From NCBI RefSeq assembly GCF_051020975.1, contig NC_135041.1, positions 11,172,256-11,236,255 of the forward strand: 64,000 nucleotides of DNA. Direction: 5' to 3'. The stretch is from Osmia lignaria lignaria. Its lineage: Eukaryota; Arthropoda; Insecta; Hymenoptera; Megachilidae. The notes under the pieces were generated by a model. That model did no database searches, was not told the DNA's origin, and saw nothing but the letters and a program-made list of their open reading frames with translations. A program made the translations under genes and the position numbers. Each line of letters begins with the position of its first letter. Positions within the stretch are counted from its first letter, which is position 1. Of this stretch, positions 33,934 to 46,570 are shown piece by piece.

Positions 33934-36900
33934 ATAAGTCGTGTAAGGAATAAAGAAACGACAGATTTAACTTCAACAGGGTGAAATCTGACCCTACCAT
34001 AATACTTAAGGATCAAGCGCACCTAACTGCTTACATAGTTTAATCCAACCAATAAAACAAAGTCTATAATAAAAAAACCGAATACACACCTACAATTTGC
34101 TCTCTCCATTTCCATTTTACTTACATATTTACAGTCTGTTTGTCGCTCCTCTTTTTTGGTACGTATATCCAGAACAGCAGGGGATCGTGAATGATGGTTA
34201 TTGGAAGTCGTGTCTTCGGCAAAAGATTACAACGTCTTTGCCAATTTCACAGCGAGAGCTGCGAGTCAGTCATTGGTCCGGGTACAAAGTTGTAACTCTT
34301 GCCGTGCTTTTTTTTTTTTTTTTAACGATATCCCGTTATTTTTTGCAACGACGACAAGGTGTCTGGAGAACGAAGTTGCGAGGTCAATCGGGGAAAGTCA
34401 CAGCTGCAAGCCGGTCGGGGATCCCAGAAAAATCCGCCAAGCTTTGCGAGCACCGCTGACCTACATTTCGGTTTGCTGATAACTTTCAAAGTGGTATTAG
34501 ATGTAACCTGCCGGTTTGCCTCGAGAGTGAAGCGAACATTCCATCCGGCCGCGACGGTGTCGGATTTTAACGAGCTGCATCGTTGAATTCGAATTACAAC
34601 AAAGATGCTTACCACGAATGTCACCCTCGTTGATACGTATCTAGAGTTTATAAAAATTTTAATTATGATCATATATTATGTTTGCTTGAACTATGCATAA
34701 ACAGACGTCTGATAATAACTGTAAGAGAAAACGTCGATTAATCTTGATGCAAGTTCTAATCTTTGCGTGGATCGCGCGACCTTTTCGAAGACATCCCGAA
34801 GATGTAACGCTGTCTCGAGGAAGACCTTTTCTCGTTCACGTTTTCTCAGCGATCTAACAAGCATCCATTTACAGAAATATTGCGTCATCTGGCATTAAGA
34901 CAGGCGTTAATGTCGTAACGACGTTACAGATAGAATTAGAATCCGTGCTATGGTAATCCGAGCTGTTTTATCGCGACCGTGTTGCCGAAGGTATTTGCAG
35001 CGTTAGAGGACAATAACTCGTACCGTAGACGGTACATCTGTCGCAATCGAGGTTCGAAAAGCAATGAAACACAATCGTGTCCCTATGTAGGTACATATCT
35101 ACGTACTTATGTACCTTTTAAATACTTTGGCGCCTAGAGCGAATTGGGTGTCACGGTATTGTGGTCACTCCCGATGAAATCGGACGCTTTAATTCGATCG
35201 TACGAAGAATTGGTTCTTTTGATAGATTCGTATCTTTCTGGTGGTAAATAAAAAGGAAATCGACGGTTAACGCGTTGAATGTTGTAAAAACTATTAAGTG
35301 TAAGAAAAAATTTTTAATTAAAATATTTTACCTTAACACTTTGATGGTTGCACATTTGTGGAATTTATCACTTTTACAGTTTTAAGTATTTTTTCCGATA
35401 TTAATTGCATTAAATTTCAAATTTGTTATTTAACTAATTATTATAAATGAGCGCCGGATTAAGGGGGTCTAAAGGGAGCTAGGGCATCAGCATTCGAAAT
35501 GTAATGACTAATCGCGTACATCGTCAATAACAAAACCTGAAACAGACAAATGAACGTACCCATTGTAGGCTTCGTCCTTTGAATAGTTAATCTTCATTTT
35601 ACGCTTTCAAGAAAATACTGTGATTCACAGACAATGATTTATTGTGGAGGGGAATAAGTATTACGAAGCCTAGGGGGATTTTCCCCGTGGAAGACTGCAT
35701 TTATTGCGGCAGATGGTCATTCTAACTGTTATAAGGTAACATACGGACGATTATTCTAATCCCAAAGGCCAAATAGAAATCTAGTCATTACTGAAATCCA
35801 TTGTTCGTTCTCAGAACCTAGCAAGGTCTTAGAATAATTTCTTTTCATATTGTAAATCCATTGGACCGTAATTAACACAGCCTACACGCGAATCGAACCT
35901 CGGTCACTTCCAATTAACCTTCGGTTCCATAGAGTCTCATTTAATTAGTGTTTACGGACTGGAATTAACCGTAACTGTGACAGACAGTTAATCGATCGTG
36001 TGGGACTCGAGGCTGGCGAACGATCAGGTTGGAAAAGGATATCAAACGTGTGACTATTTTTAAATATTCATATCAACTCTTGAATCTATACCAAATGTAG
36101 TTTAATTAAAAGATTTGTTGTTCAACATTTTTATTTTCAAATTTCCTAATGTTGTTGTTATGGATTAACTCTAAATGCATGGTACCACGAAACTCCCCCT
36201 TAACGAGATACTAATTAGCATTCGCGAAAATACGTGCAAGCGTGTTTATACACCATAACAAGCTACGATAACGGGTACAATTGCAACTGCAAAACACAGT
36301 TGGAGTTTCCAAGCTGACACGGGTATAGCCAGTGTCACGCGAGTACATACCGCGAAAGTAGCATCGTTACGAGAGTTATACTGATATCTCAGCAAAAAGT
36401 TTCTCGTTACTGCAGCGTAATATTGAGCGACTAAAAATAGGGAATCGATGGTAACGTGCACGACTATGTTTCGACTGCTTGAAATTAGAATTTCGAGCCA
36501 TCACTTTTGGCAAAAATGAAATAGATGAAAGCAAAATGATTCTTTGGATAAACATGTTTATAGACGTAATTAGAATTTTTCTCTGGCGTGAACCAGATCT
36601 TTTGAAAATGTTGAAATTCTGGAATTAAACAGTTTTGAAGTTTTGGAATTACAAAATCTAAAAGTTTCAAAATTTAGGAAATCTGAAATTTTGGGAATCT
36701 GAAACTAAAAGATTTCTGAAATTTAAAAATTTGGGAAATCTGAAATTTTTTGATTTTGGATTTCTGGAATTTTGAAAGTTTGCACCTTGGGAGTTCTGAA
36801 ATTTTAGAATAATTAGAAGACCGATCCACATTTTCAGGATAGCCAGGACCACCCTGATCCCTATCTAATTACTGAATGCACTAGGCTTTAAAACACTGAT

Positions 36901-37713
36901 TCGGTTCAAACTTAATATAGTTATAAAGAATCTGAAAAGTAATAATTTTGCGGTAACGCGTATAAAGAAACACGGAAAGAAGACAGAAAAAAAGAAATAA
37001 ATCGCGACTATATTACAAACGCGATTAATACCCGGTGAGCATAAAACAGAATTGCGGTTGTTCATGGTCTAACAAGATTTCCATTACGTTCACATCACTG
37101 ATCAAGAGGATGCCGTACGATTTATAGATCGAAATTGATGGATCCCAAGATCGAATAAATTCAAAGTCCGTGTGCCGTTATCTCTAACCTGTCTCCACGA
37201 TCAACCAAGTGAATCCAATTTACTCATCGAAGGAACGGTTCGAGCATCAACGATCCATGAGATCGATGGATCTTCTCTCGACTTCCGCCACAGCGCGCCG
37301 AGAAAGGTCTGCGACGACCAATTTCACGGTGAAACATTCTCGAGGTGATCGACGAAATTCGATCAGTGCGACGTAATAGAATTTGCCGGGTGGTTCTGAA
37401 CTTTCAGCGAACTTGCGAACTGTTGCTTCTGCTAACCAAAGAGGACACGTCCTCGGTGTTAGTTTCCCTCTTGTTTGCGGTTTGTCGCGTGAATGACCCG
37501 GCGATGAATATACAGCTCGGATAAATATTGATACACGGTTGAATCGTTTTCAAATTAGTTCGTTTAATTCTAGAAATAATATTACAATAAAATTTTGTTT
37601 ATTTGAACATTTTAAAGAGGCCTGTTATTCTACAAACTCTAAGCTTTGAACTAATATAATATTTATATTATTAAATTGCGTTAAATTTTATACAATAATT
37701 TTATATCTAAAAT
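33934..37713. other. non-coding stretch with repeat fragments
   Basis: It contains a T run at 34308-34323 followed by AACG (possible minus-strand LINE tail; the sequence beyond is not clearly the same family). A fragment of the hAT-type family begins near 35451 (GCGCCGGATTAAGGGGG), and a TTCCAAAA-type block is listed separately. No exons are recognised. Confidence 0.35.
36600..36860 (-). repeat. TTCCAAAA-type 8-bp degenerate repeat
   Basis: The plus strand shows repeated GAAATTTT/TTTTGGAA units (about 36610-36810). It ends in GCCAGGACCACCCTGATCCC, a terminus resembling those of the copies at 57.2 and 61.5 kb. Confidence 0.55.
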
Positions 37714-37957
37714 CAGAACCAGTATAAGGGAAGATCTAAGGGGATAAGAGGCCCGGGGTCCATTTTTCAGGGGTTCTTTCATTTACTTAGTCAAGAAATA
37801 TTGAATAACATTGTTTTACTGTTGCTTTTTTTCTTCACGATTAAATGCTATGTAATTTTATTTTTAAAAAATTTCAATTTTCGAACCAACTTTATCAATC
37901 AAGGGGGCTCTCCAAGGTTTGATAGCCCCAGGCCCCAGAAACCTTAAGCCGATCCTG
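37714..37957 (-). mobile_element. hAT-type MITE
   Basis: It begins CAGAACCAGTATAAGGG and ends CTTAAGCCGATCCTG. Flanks TCTAAAAT and CCTGAAAT agree at 6 of 8 positions. The body carries the family core in the orientation of the 46.4-kb copy. Confidence 0.75.
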
Positions 37958-37965
37958 CCTGAAAT

Positions 37966-40900
37966 TAGTCATTATTTGCAACAACTATCAATCAACCATT
38001 TTACTATTAAAACATTAATAAAGATAATGACAAAATAACACTCGTTTGTTCTTACATATTGAAAACATATTCCTAATCACCATTTTACATCAAGAGGGGT
38101 ATTATAACAAGCAGAGCACGTGGCTGAAGAATGTCGGAGGTCTTCGAACAAAGTATGTATAACAAGGAAGCTGATCTAAATCTGTTGAAAGAATCAGTCA
38201 CGCCCTATGTCATTGGCCTCCAGAACACGTTCACCCTTAAATTACTCAGCCAGCTACTTCTGTTTACAAACGAACCTCCATAAAACCGTGTTTCTCAAAC
38301 TCTTTTTTACTACTCCGATCACGTAGAAAAGTTTGTCTATCCAAGAACTTCTTCTCATTTAACATTTAAAAGAACACTTTGAAACTACCCCTCTAACGAA
38401 CACGTGTCCATTATAAAAACCACGATCGTTTAAAAATATTTGTAAATTGAATCTAACATAAGTTATAATAAAACTATAAAAGTTAAAATAAACAGTAATA
38501 AAAAGTTGATCTATGGACAAGTTACTCTAGAAACATACCCGCAGAAGAAGGGAATCCATCATCTCAGCCCCTGGTGCAGGCTAAAAATCAAAGTCTCTCT
38601 CTATATGGGTGGTCAGGTTCTCTTTTACCCGAAGAAGAACGGCTCTAGAGAAGCACTGAGAGGACAAGCAAGCGTGAACAGGCGGCATAAAAAGGCGGAG
38701 GGCGAGGCGGCGAAAATGGCCCTAAAGGTAACGAAGTCCCCGCGACAGCGACGGCGGAAGCGAGGATTTTAAGTGCGGCCCGAAAGACATATTTCTGGAC
38801 GGGGTCTATATTTGGCCGACGGTGGTCCACACCTATGCGCAGGAGAGGCGCTGAACGATTTACGCGTCTGGAACTCCCAGCATTCCGCCGCGACTTTCTT
38901 TGTGTCCGCGACCCGTGAATTCCCGATAGACGCGCACGCCACGCGCCGTCCTGGAATCCTGTTTATGTCGCGCATCGAAACACCGCGATCGGCTTTTGAT
39001 CTTTTGCTAGAATATAGCGTCGCCGGGCATGAATTTATGCCCGCCATTTAAATTGCCCGCGCGATCGGATATCTCGTAATTCAACGCGAAGCGCGGACCT
39101 TTGAACGGTCGAATTCGACTTGGCCCCCTCGAGAACGAACGTGACGGATCAATTCTGACCAATTTCGCGTTTCTAAAGATGCTCTTGGTTTATGATGTCA
39201 TAATAATTGACCCTTGGGATTTAGTTTCGCTTCGAAAACAGAATTTGAAAGTATCAGTCTAAAATTTTGGTATACCTATTATTGAAAATTCTGCACTTCA
39301 ATGCAAATTCTAGGGTCTATTATTTTATTGCATCCTAATCCTTGCATACCTCTTCAAGGTTCTACTATTATACAAATGCATAGATTTACTTTAGTTACTG
39401 GTAATACATTTTTACGACACCTGAGGTCATTTATGATCCTTAGTAATATTACAATCTCACAACTTCAAAATTCTGTATTGTTCATTTTAAATTAGTTTGA
39501 ATATAACGCAAAGAGCACAATACGTTAACGTTGCAATAAAAATAAAAATTTAATGGTAAGAATATTTTTCCTACTGGTAAAACTTATTATGTGTCAGACT
39601 TGCTCAGGCTTAAGATTCAAATAAAGACGAAGATTCTTGTCGTATTTCAAACGGGTGACCACGAGCAATTTGAGACATTCCATTCTTACAGTTTTAGTTT
39701 AGCCAGGTATGCTGAAATTTACGGTAGGTACACCAAGCGATCTAAAACGGTTATTAAGAAGCTTCTGCTTAACAATTTCATTTCCGTTGATCCGACGCGT
39801 ATTACCGAGTCGTTAAAATAGTTGAAATTAAACTACGGATCATTTCACCGCGACTGATGAATTCGGTGCACATATTTCTACAACTGTACTCCATGCTATT
39901 TTTGATAAATATCAGGATTAAAATCAAATAAGAAACGATAAATTAATTGAATAACTTGAAAAAAAATGAAATGAAAATAAAATGAAGAAAGAAAAAAGTT
40001 GCAGATACTCTGATACTGATTTCTGGTACTAATGGACTTTATAAATTTTGCCATGATTGAACCACCTCGAATTATTTCTCAACACAAAGAAACACGATTA
40101 ACATCGATCTAACGATTTCAATCCGTAACCTTCGTTCGATTTCAAACGCAACAATATTTCACGAAATCATTTCACCCCCTGCGGTTCATTTCCAGGTTAC
40201 TTGGCAGTAGAGGTGGAGAAATATCGATAGCGTATCGAGTATTATCGATGGTTTCTCCTATCGCAAACTCGATGATAAACGCCATATAATTTTCCCCTTA
40301 TCTCATAACATGTTTGAAATTGCTTTGCAGTTATTAATTGCCAACCTTCACCTATAGCTCAGTACTATGATGAAACTAGTATTGATTCAATGGTTCACAA
40401 TACAAAGACAACGTATTGAAATAATTCTCAATATCAATAAGAAAATATTGATATTCCATTGAAACCTAATATTTTCAGTAAAGCTGATGATCCTAATCCA
40501 CTCTCCTTCTCCTCCCTCTATGCCCTCAAATTTTAATTACACTAATAATACTAATCATAAGAAAACGAAAGCAAATATTAAGAATTATTTATCAATTTTA
40601 ATATCTTTTCAATTCGAGAAATTATTAAAATTGATTTCTGATTACTATCAGTCCATTTTGTCCCATTACGAGCCAAGATGGAACCGAACAACCAATCCAC
40701 GTCGGTTTCGCTGAAAACCATAACCGCTTCCGAAGCGAAATGTATCCAAGAGCGAAACTGATCGCGGTTATAATTCACGCGAACGTCAGCCCTGATTTTT
40801 TACCCCTTCCACGGATTCTGCATAGTTCAGATTCATACGTAGGCCACAGCTCGGATTGATTCTTCTTCTTGTTCCTTCATTTGCTCGCGTTTCCAGCGAA

Positions 40901-43239
40901 AGCCGAGTTATGTGGCCGTTGGCCAGATTTTCGTGCACTCGTGCCCGCGAGACGTTATAAATGCGGTATTCGTTTACCGTCTCCGTTCTCATCACCTAAT
41001 AGCAATAAGCTCGCGTGCATCATAAGCACCCGGCTTCGTATCTCGTTCATCGTTCGCGTCAAATCGCTCGTTAACGTTCACCGTTCGACGAGATCGAACT
41101 GCAAGACACCACCGGGGTTCTGAATGCTGTTAATTAATCGCCGATCTGTAGCCTCCTTACAGATCGCTTCGATAATTACCCCTTTCACTATTGCAGGTAA
41201 CTATGGTTACCCATCGCGAAACGATCATCGTACGCAATGGATTATGGATGATTATATTAACGTTTGATGAAACATTTTTTTCACCTAATATTCGTAAGGT
41301 TAAACAAAACGATGAGATCACAATGGATAGTGAACGAGGGACAACTGGCAGGAAAATCAATCGGTTACCAGCTGATTTAATTGGCCGTTCGTTAATGGGG
41401 ACGACGGTTCATTAGGAAGGTAATTAAGCGGTACTGGGCGGTGGCTGACCCCCGAGAATTCGACTTCACCTATGAACGATTAATCTTGGCTACTAGGCTC
41501 TCTTCTACTTCCTTTTATCCGACGTTCCACTGATGTTACGCTAGCTTTGATTAAACGGGAATTAATCGTTTCTGGATGAACCGCTGAGATATTCTATTTA
41601 TATTAGCTATTTTCGCGTTTAATCGAGAAGATAATTTTCTATAACAGTATGCGGATGAAATTGGGGATGCTGAGATTGTTGAAATATATTTAAGTAAATG
41701 GACGAGTACATATTGGTGATAAATTAGAAATGAATCAAACGTCGAAAGGAGGTTTATTCTTCTTTATGCATTTCACACCCGGATTTAGCAGACCCCATTT
41801 AGCCCAACTCAGTTATGCGACACACCCAACTTTTTCTAAATAAGAACTCTGCTACGTTCCTTAGAAATGTGCTTGCATGTCTGTTGTTCTGAAACTAATA
41901 AACACGAACGTTTGATTTATGTTACTTAAAAGAATGAACATTTTTCCTATTACATTAGTAACTTTCTGTTTTTAGTCTTCTATGAATACTGTAAATTTTA
42001 ATCGTTTCTGAAATGAAACTATAGGTATACAAATTAATTAATTAATTAATTAAAGCAGTTTCAAACATAAAAAGATTCTAAATGCTGCTCCAAAGTTACA
42101 GATAGTTAAAAGTCTTGAAAAATGAAAAAGAACACCGTAGTCTGCTTCACACAATGTTCCACTGAATTATTAATAAGTATCGTATTTCTGTAATTAATTT
42201 TCAAGCATAATCATACCGCGAACTTAAGTGCAGTTTTGCAAGTTGCATTCCAACAAATCGCTTATTATGTATAGCCACAGACCTTGGAGTTATCTGCAAG
42301 TTTATTGTGCAGATAACATGGCCGGCTGCCAGCTCGCGAATATTTTGCAAGCTTGCTAATTGCTCCCATAACGATCGCGCAGATGCACGCTGCATAGTTT
42401 CCATCGCGCGAGTCCTGTTCCGATAGGAAAAATCAAAATTTATATCGCGCTCTAATCACGTCGCATCTTCGGGCATCTTTATTTTTGAACGCCCTTAAAC
42501 CTTGATTAAACTTGATATACAATGCTTGCCGGGAATATTAATTACGGGTTCATTAATCAGAACGGAAGCGGGCAAATAACGATTACGGAGAATAATGAGA
42601 TGTAGGTCCGTACCAAGAGAATATAAATTAAGGATACAGAGTTAAAAGTTAAAAATTGTTCGATAACAAAAGAAAAAAATAGTTTTACATCTGAAAAATT
42701 GCTGATACGCAGAAATTCCTTAATTTATTAGATATATAATTTCTATTATAAAAGATAACAATTGTATTATTATCTTCTTTTTAATTAAAGATTCATTTTA
42801 AAAATTTCATAATTAAACTGTCTATACTGGAAAGGGTCAGATAGAATAAAATTCCAATTTAGAAATATTTATATATAAAATAAAATATTTCGTAACAAAC
42901 TTAGCAGTCAGTATGAATATCTAATAAAATCATGAGTTACATTTTTATATTCTATAAGTAGTTTCATTAGAATAATTTAAAATCATGTGAACCGTTGGAA
43001 CTTTCTCAACAAGTTGAACACTTTTCCCACCCCTATTTAATTGTGTCCTTTACTTTCTTCAGGTAACCCCAGTCACGCATTATTCGTGCGTCTACTTCAA
43101 TTATTAGTCGGTGAATGGACTAAAGTGCTCATAGGTACAACATTTATTATTACTTCACGAGAAAAAAGAAATAGAATAAAAACTTTTCTCACCCCTGTTT
43201 CAAACATCAAATGGTAAAGAATTTCGTGATCCGCATTTG
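37966..43239. other. long non-coding stretch with one CpG-rich block
   Basis: The block 38640-39130 is CpG-rich and open in both directions for 92 codons (38773-39051 on +, 38769-39047 on -), typical of a CpG-rich regulatory block. Elsewhere AT-rich; a (TTAA)n tract lies at 42031-42053. No splice-supported exon is seen. Confidence 0.35.
38640..39130. promoter_or_regulatory. CpG-rich block, possible enhancer or promoter
   Basis: Sharp rise in GC and CpG relative to its flanks, with stops absent on both strands. It contains an inverted pair CGGGCATGAATTTATGCCCG (39023-39042), a 20-base near-perfect palindrome. No coding or RNA-gene signature is seen. Confidence 0.25.
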
Positions 43240-43640
43240 AATCGCATCACATTCCGTTTTACGACCGCCACCTGTGTGTACGCCTGCACACAAAGGGTGC
43301 GCTCGCGGTCGCGCGGGCGCCCATATGAAACCTGCGCGCCACGAGGTAAAGCCGCCAGTGCTATTCGTCGCCGCAGTGCGATACGGTCGATAGAAGAAAA
43401 CGTGGGCGACAGTCTCCGGTGGTTGCAGCTGCTATACAAAACTGCCGCGACGCTTATTCCCACCACGACGTCATTATTCTACCCTATTCGAACATTTCCC
43501 GGAATCGACGCGCCTTCTTTCCTCTTTCCGAGGACGAGCCAACATAGGGTGGCCGATCGATCACGATTTATTCCGCTCGAGGATGTTGCGCGGGCGGCAT
43601 CATGCTGCAAAAACTGTCAGATAAAATTCCTGTGAACGTG
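43240..43640. promoter_or_regulatory. CpG-rich block, possible promoter
   Basis: A GC- and CpG-rich block with a 132-codon frame on + and 88 codons on -. The translation is arginine-rich low-complexity and unconvincing. It may belong to the transcription unit that includes the exons at 59.65 and 61.70 kb. Confidence 0.25.
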
Positions 43641-44479
43641 ATCGGTGTACCAAGGGGTAGTTTTATACCATCTAAAGGGGTTGTTTTCGTCGTGGAATGA
43701 TCAGTGTTTTGGTTCGTTGTGATTTCGAGGATTTATTTCAGAGATTCCAGCTGTTTCTGTTTACTATTCATTCGGATATCGTAATATAAAATTCAGGAAA
43801 TTAAAAATTCTTAAATTATCATCGAAATCAAGAGTATTTAATTAAAACAATTTGCGACAAAAGATAAGGAGTTAATCATCCCTTAGCGAATGTTCAAGGG
43901 CAAGACCATAAAAAAATTTGCTTTTAAATGCGAACCAATGACGATCGCGATCTGCGAATCGGAAGAACGGTCACGATGCTCGATCGTTCCAGAAGCAATT
44001 TGCGGCCACGTCGCGATCACGAGGATACCGGAAGGAGAGGGAAGTGAGAAATACCGGCGTGGAAGTGCAACGATTCCGTGCGGCGTGTTGGCCCTGGCAC
44101 GGCCAAACTCTAACTGATCGTGCAAAGAGAAACGATCGAGGCACGGCCGCGTGGCGAGCCGTGACATTGGACTACGTGGAATCTGTTTACTCGCGAACGC
44201 GGTTCGACAAGCCGATTCGTGCCACCAGGGATCCCCGTCCTTGACGTAACATCGACCTATCGATCACTATCGACATCTGGATTAAGCAACCGACCAGCGA
44301 GCTCGTAATTAATCGCTTTCTGCGACGTTAGATTAACGCTACATCGTTAGTGTAACCCTTCTCCATCGCGAATCCTTGATCTTGATAAATAATTACAAAC
44401 CGGAGAATAATCGTGACTCGATCGTTACGGTGGTTGGTGAATAGTTTGACTCGTTTTATATGGTGATATTTTTCTGGGG

Positions 44480-44861
44480 AATATTTTATCCTAGTTATGG
44501 AATAATCGTAGCGGTCTCGAGTCTCGAAGGATCGACGGCGACAGGAGGTGGGCGGACTGGCGCCAGAGAAGAGAAGGGTTGCCGATCGATTTCAGCTTCG
44601 AAAGAGGATGCTCCGTTTCGCGACGTAGCAATACGTGTTTTTACATCGTAGTCACGTGCCAAGAAGCGTAGTTGTGCCGCGGTGGGAGATCGGTTCGAGT
44701 TAGAGGAGGTGGAGGAGTGTAACGACGAGGGGATTTTTCCCGGCGCGGCGACCGAACGTCGTTGTGGAAAATCGATCCGCCACCCTGGTTGGCCACCCCG
44801 TTGCAACCACCCAGCAGCGCGGTGCAATGACCTCGAAACCGGGAAGGTCCTACAGCGTGAG
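44480..44861 (+). promoter_or_regulatory. possible untranslated first exon ending in a strong donor
   Basis: A CpG-rich block that ends CAGCGTGAG|GTAAGAGG at 44861/44862. No ATG gives a convincing frame. It may be an alternative 5' exon of the downstream + strand gene. The start is not defined. Confidence 0.25.
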
Positions 44862-46352
44862 GTAAGAGGAATCGTGAAGGGAGAGAAAAAAAGGGGAATA
44901 AAGATGAGGCGGGGGAGACAGACGGAGAAAATAACCGCCTCCCTTTTGCCATACGTTCCAACGTCTACGACTTTTGCTCGACGTTTTTCTCTATTTCACT
45001 TCCGGCCACGTCTTTCCGCGGCTGCATTTTAAACCGGCCCCCTGACTGTCCTCGTCTAAAGTTGAACGGCGGGCTTAAACTTCTACGATCGGGCTCCGCT
45101 GCGCGTACGGAATTTACGATGGGTCGTTTATGGGGAAACGATCGTTTCGTTTCGACCCCTTGGCTTTCGTTTCAAACGGCTGCCTTAGCGAACATTATCG
45201 TCGCTCGTCTTCCCGTCGTTTAAGCTAAGGGACGAGCTGCCTGCGTTGAAACGACGTCGATGATACGCGGCGTTACCCTCGAAATGTCTAACTTTGTTTC
45301 CGCATTGAAGTAGCGAATTTGTGAATGACAGTTTTGATAGAATCTTTTCGGGTATCGTTAAAAAGTTATCATGGGTGTTGAATCTCTGAATTTTATACAT
45401 TTTTTTGGTGGTTTTATGAACCTGTTTCCGAACTTCCTTCCCAATACTTATTTTTCCCAATTAATCCTTTAAACATTTGATTCGATGAACAATTCGATAA
45501 CTCGATAACTATCCCAGAGTTTTTTCAGATTTTTCAGATAAATAACCTAGGTTGTCTACAGAAATTGTAAAACATATATTTCTCCACGATGGATTAAATA
45601 GAAATCGATTCATCCATAAATATAGACACTGCATTTATGTTTATGAATCTCCAAATTTTGTTGTAGAAAATAAAAATTAGAGCACAGATTGCTATTCAAA
45701 TGATATTAAATCAACAAGCAATGAAATATTTGTAAAATTTCTAAAAAGATTATTTTCTACATTCTTACTTAAAGTGTTTCGATTCCATGGATCGAGTTCT
45801 TCCATTTGTACCGTGGAGTTATTTCACAATTTCTGTTTCTTTTTCCCAACGTATCCGGTACTTTCACCAGCCACCATTGACGAATAGTAACAGGTAGCAG
45901 TCTCCGTTCCCTTCTTTTTTTTTTTCGGATTCCCACTTAATTCTTTGGGATATTTCCGGGATCCAATGACTCGGTAAAACCCAGCCTAAGAAGGAAAAAA
46001 AGATTGTTTCTTATTAGTAGAGCGTTACACGACGAAATCGAGAGATTTACAACATCGAGCTGAAACGGGGAACTTCGTTACAAGCCGCTATCTTCTTGGC
46101 TCACTGGTCTCGTATTCGTTCCTTTGTATCCAGCACGAGTTCTTACGTGGAATCACCTACTTTCCGAGACCTTCACTGTAAGCCTTACATCGACTACACA
46201 CTGACTGTAAACAACTTGTTTCCGTTCTCTATTTCACCCTCGTTCAGGTAGCACTTTGGTACAATACCGAAAGATGAAAAATTTGAAGAATTTTTGAATT
46301 TATAAAATTGTTTATTGAATAGTGTGCGTGGTCATCGATGTTTGGTATCATA
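44862..46352. other. non-coding stretch
   Basis: GC-rich to about 45250, then AT-rich. No recognisable exon or repeat ends. Confidence 0.35.
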
Positions 46353-46570
46353 CAGTGCAAATTAAGGGGAGGTCTAAAGGGGGTTACAGCCCCGGATCCT
46401 ACTTCTCAGAGACTCTCTTATTCTAAGCCTTTATTTTTTTACTATTACTCTTTTCCTTTGCGACTAAATGCCATTTTATTTTATTTAGAATAAATTTCAA
46501 TTTTTGAACCAAAATTAACCAATAGGGCCCTCGAAGGTTCAATAATACGGTCCCAGAAATCTTAATTCTG
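46353..46570 (-). mobile_element. hAT-type MITE
   Basis: It begins CAGTGCAAATTAAGGGG and ends CTTAATTCTG. Flanks GTATCATA and GTATTACA agree at 6 of 8 positions. The core matches the copies at 11.6 and 37.7 kb (TTTTATTTAGAATAAATTTC). Confidence 0.75.

Noticed and set aside
34308..34480. Third minus-strand LINE tail (T run followed by AACG)
   Set aside because: The terminal CGTT-polyA matches, but the hairpin and ACTACC context seen in the other two copies could not be found, so it is not listed as a family member.
44682..45032. 116-codon frame starting at 44682
   Set aside because: It opens with GTG, not ATG, and crosses a strong donor at 44861. Better read as part of an untranslated exon and intron.
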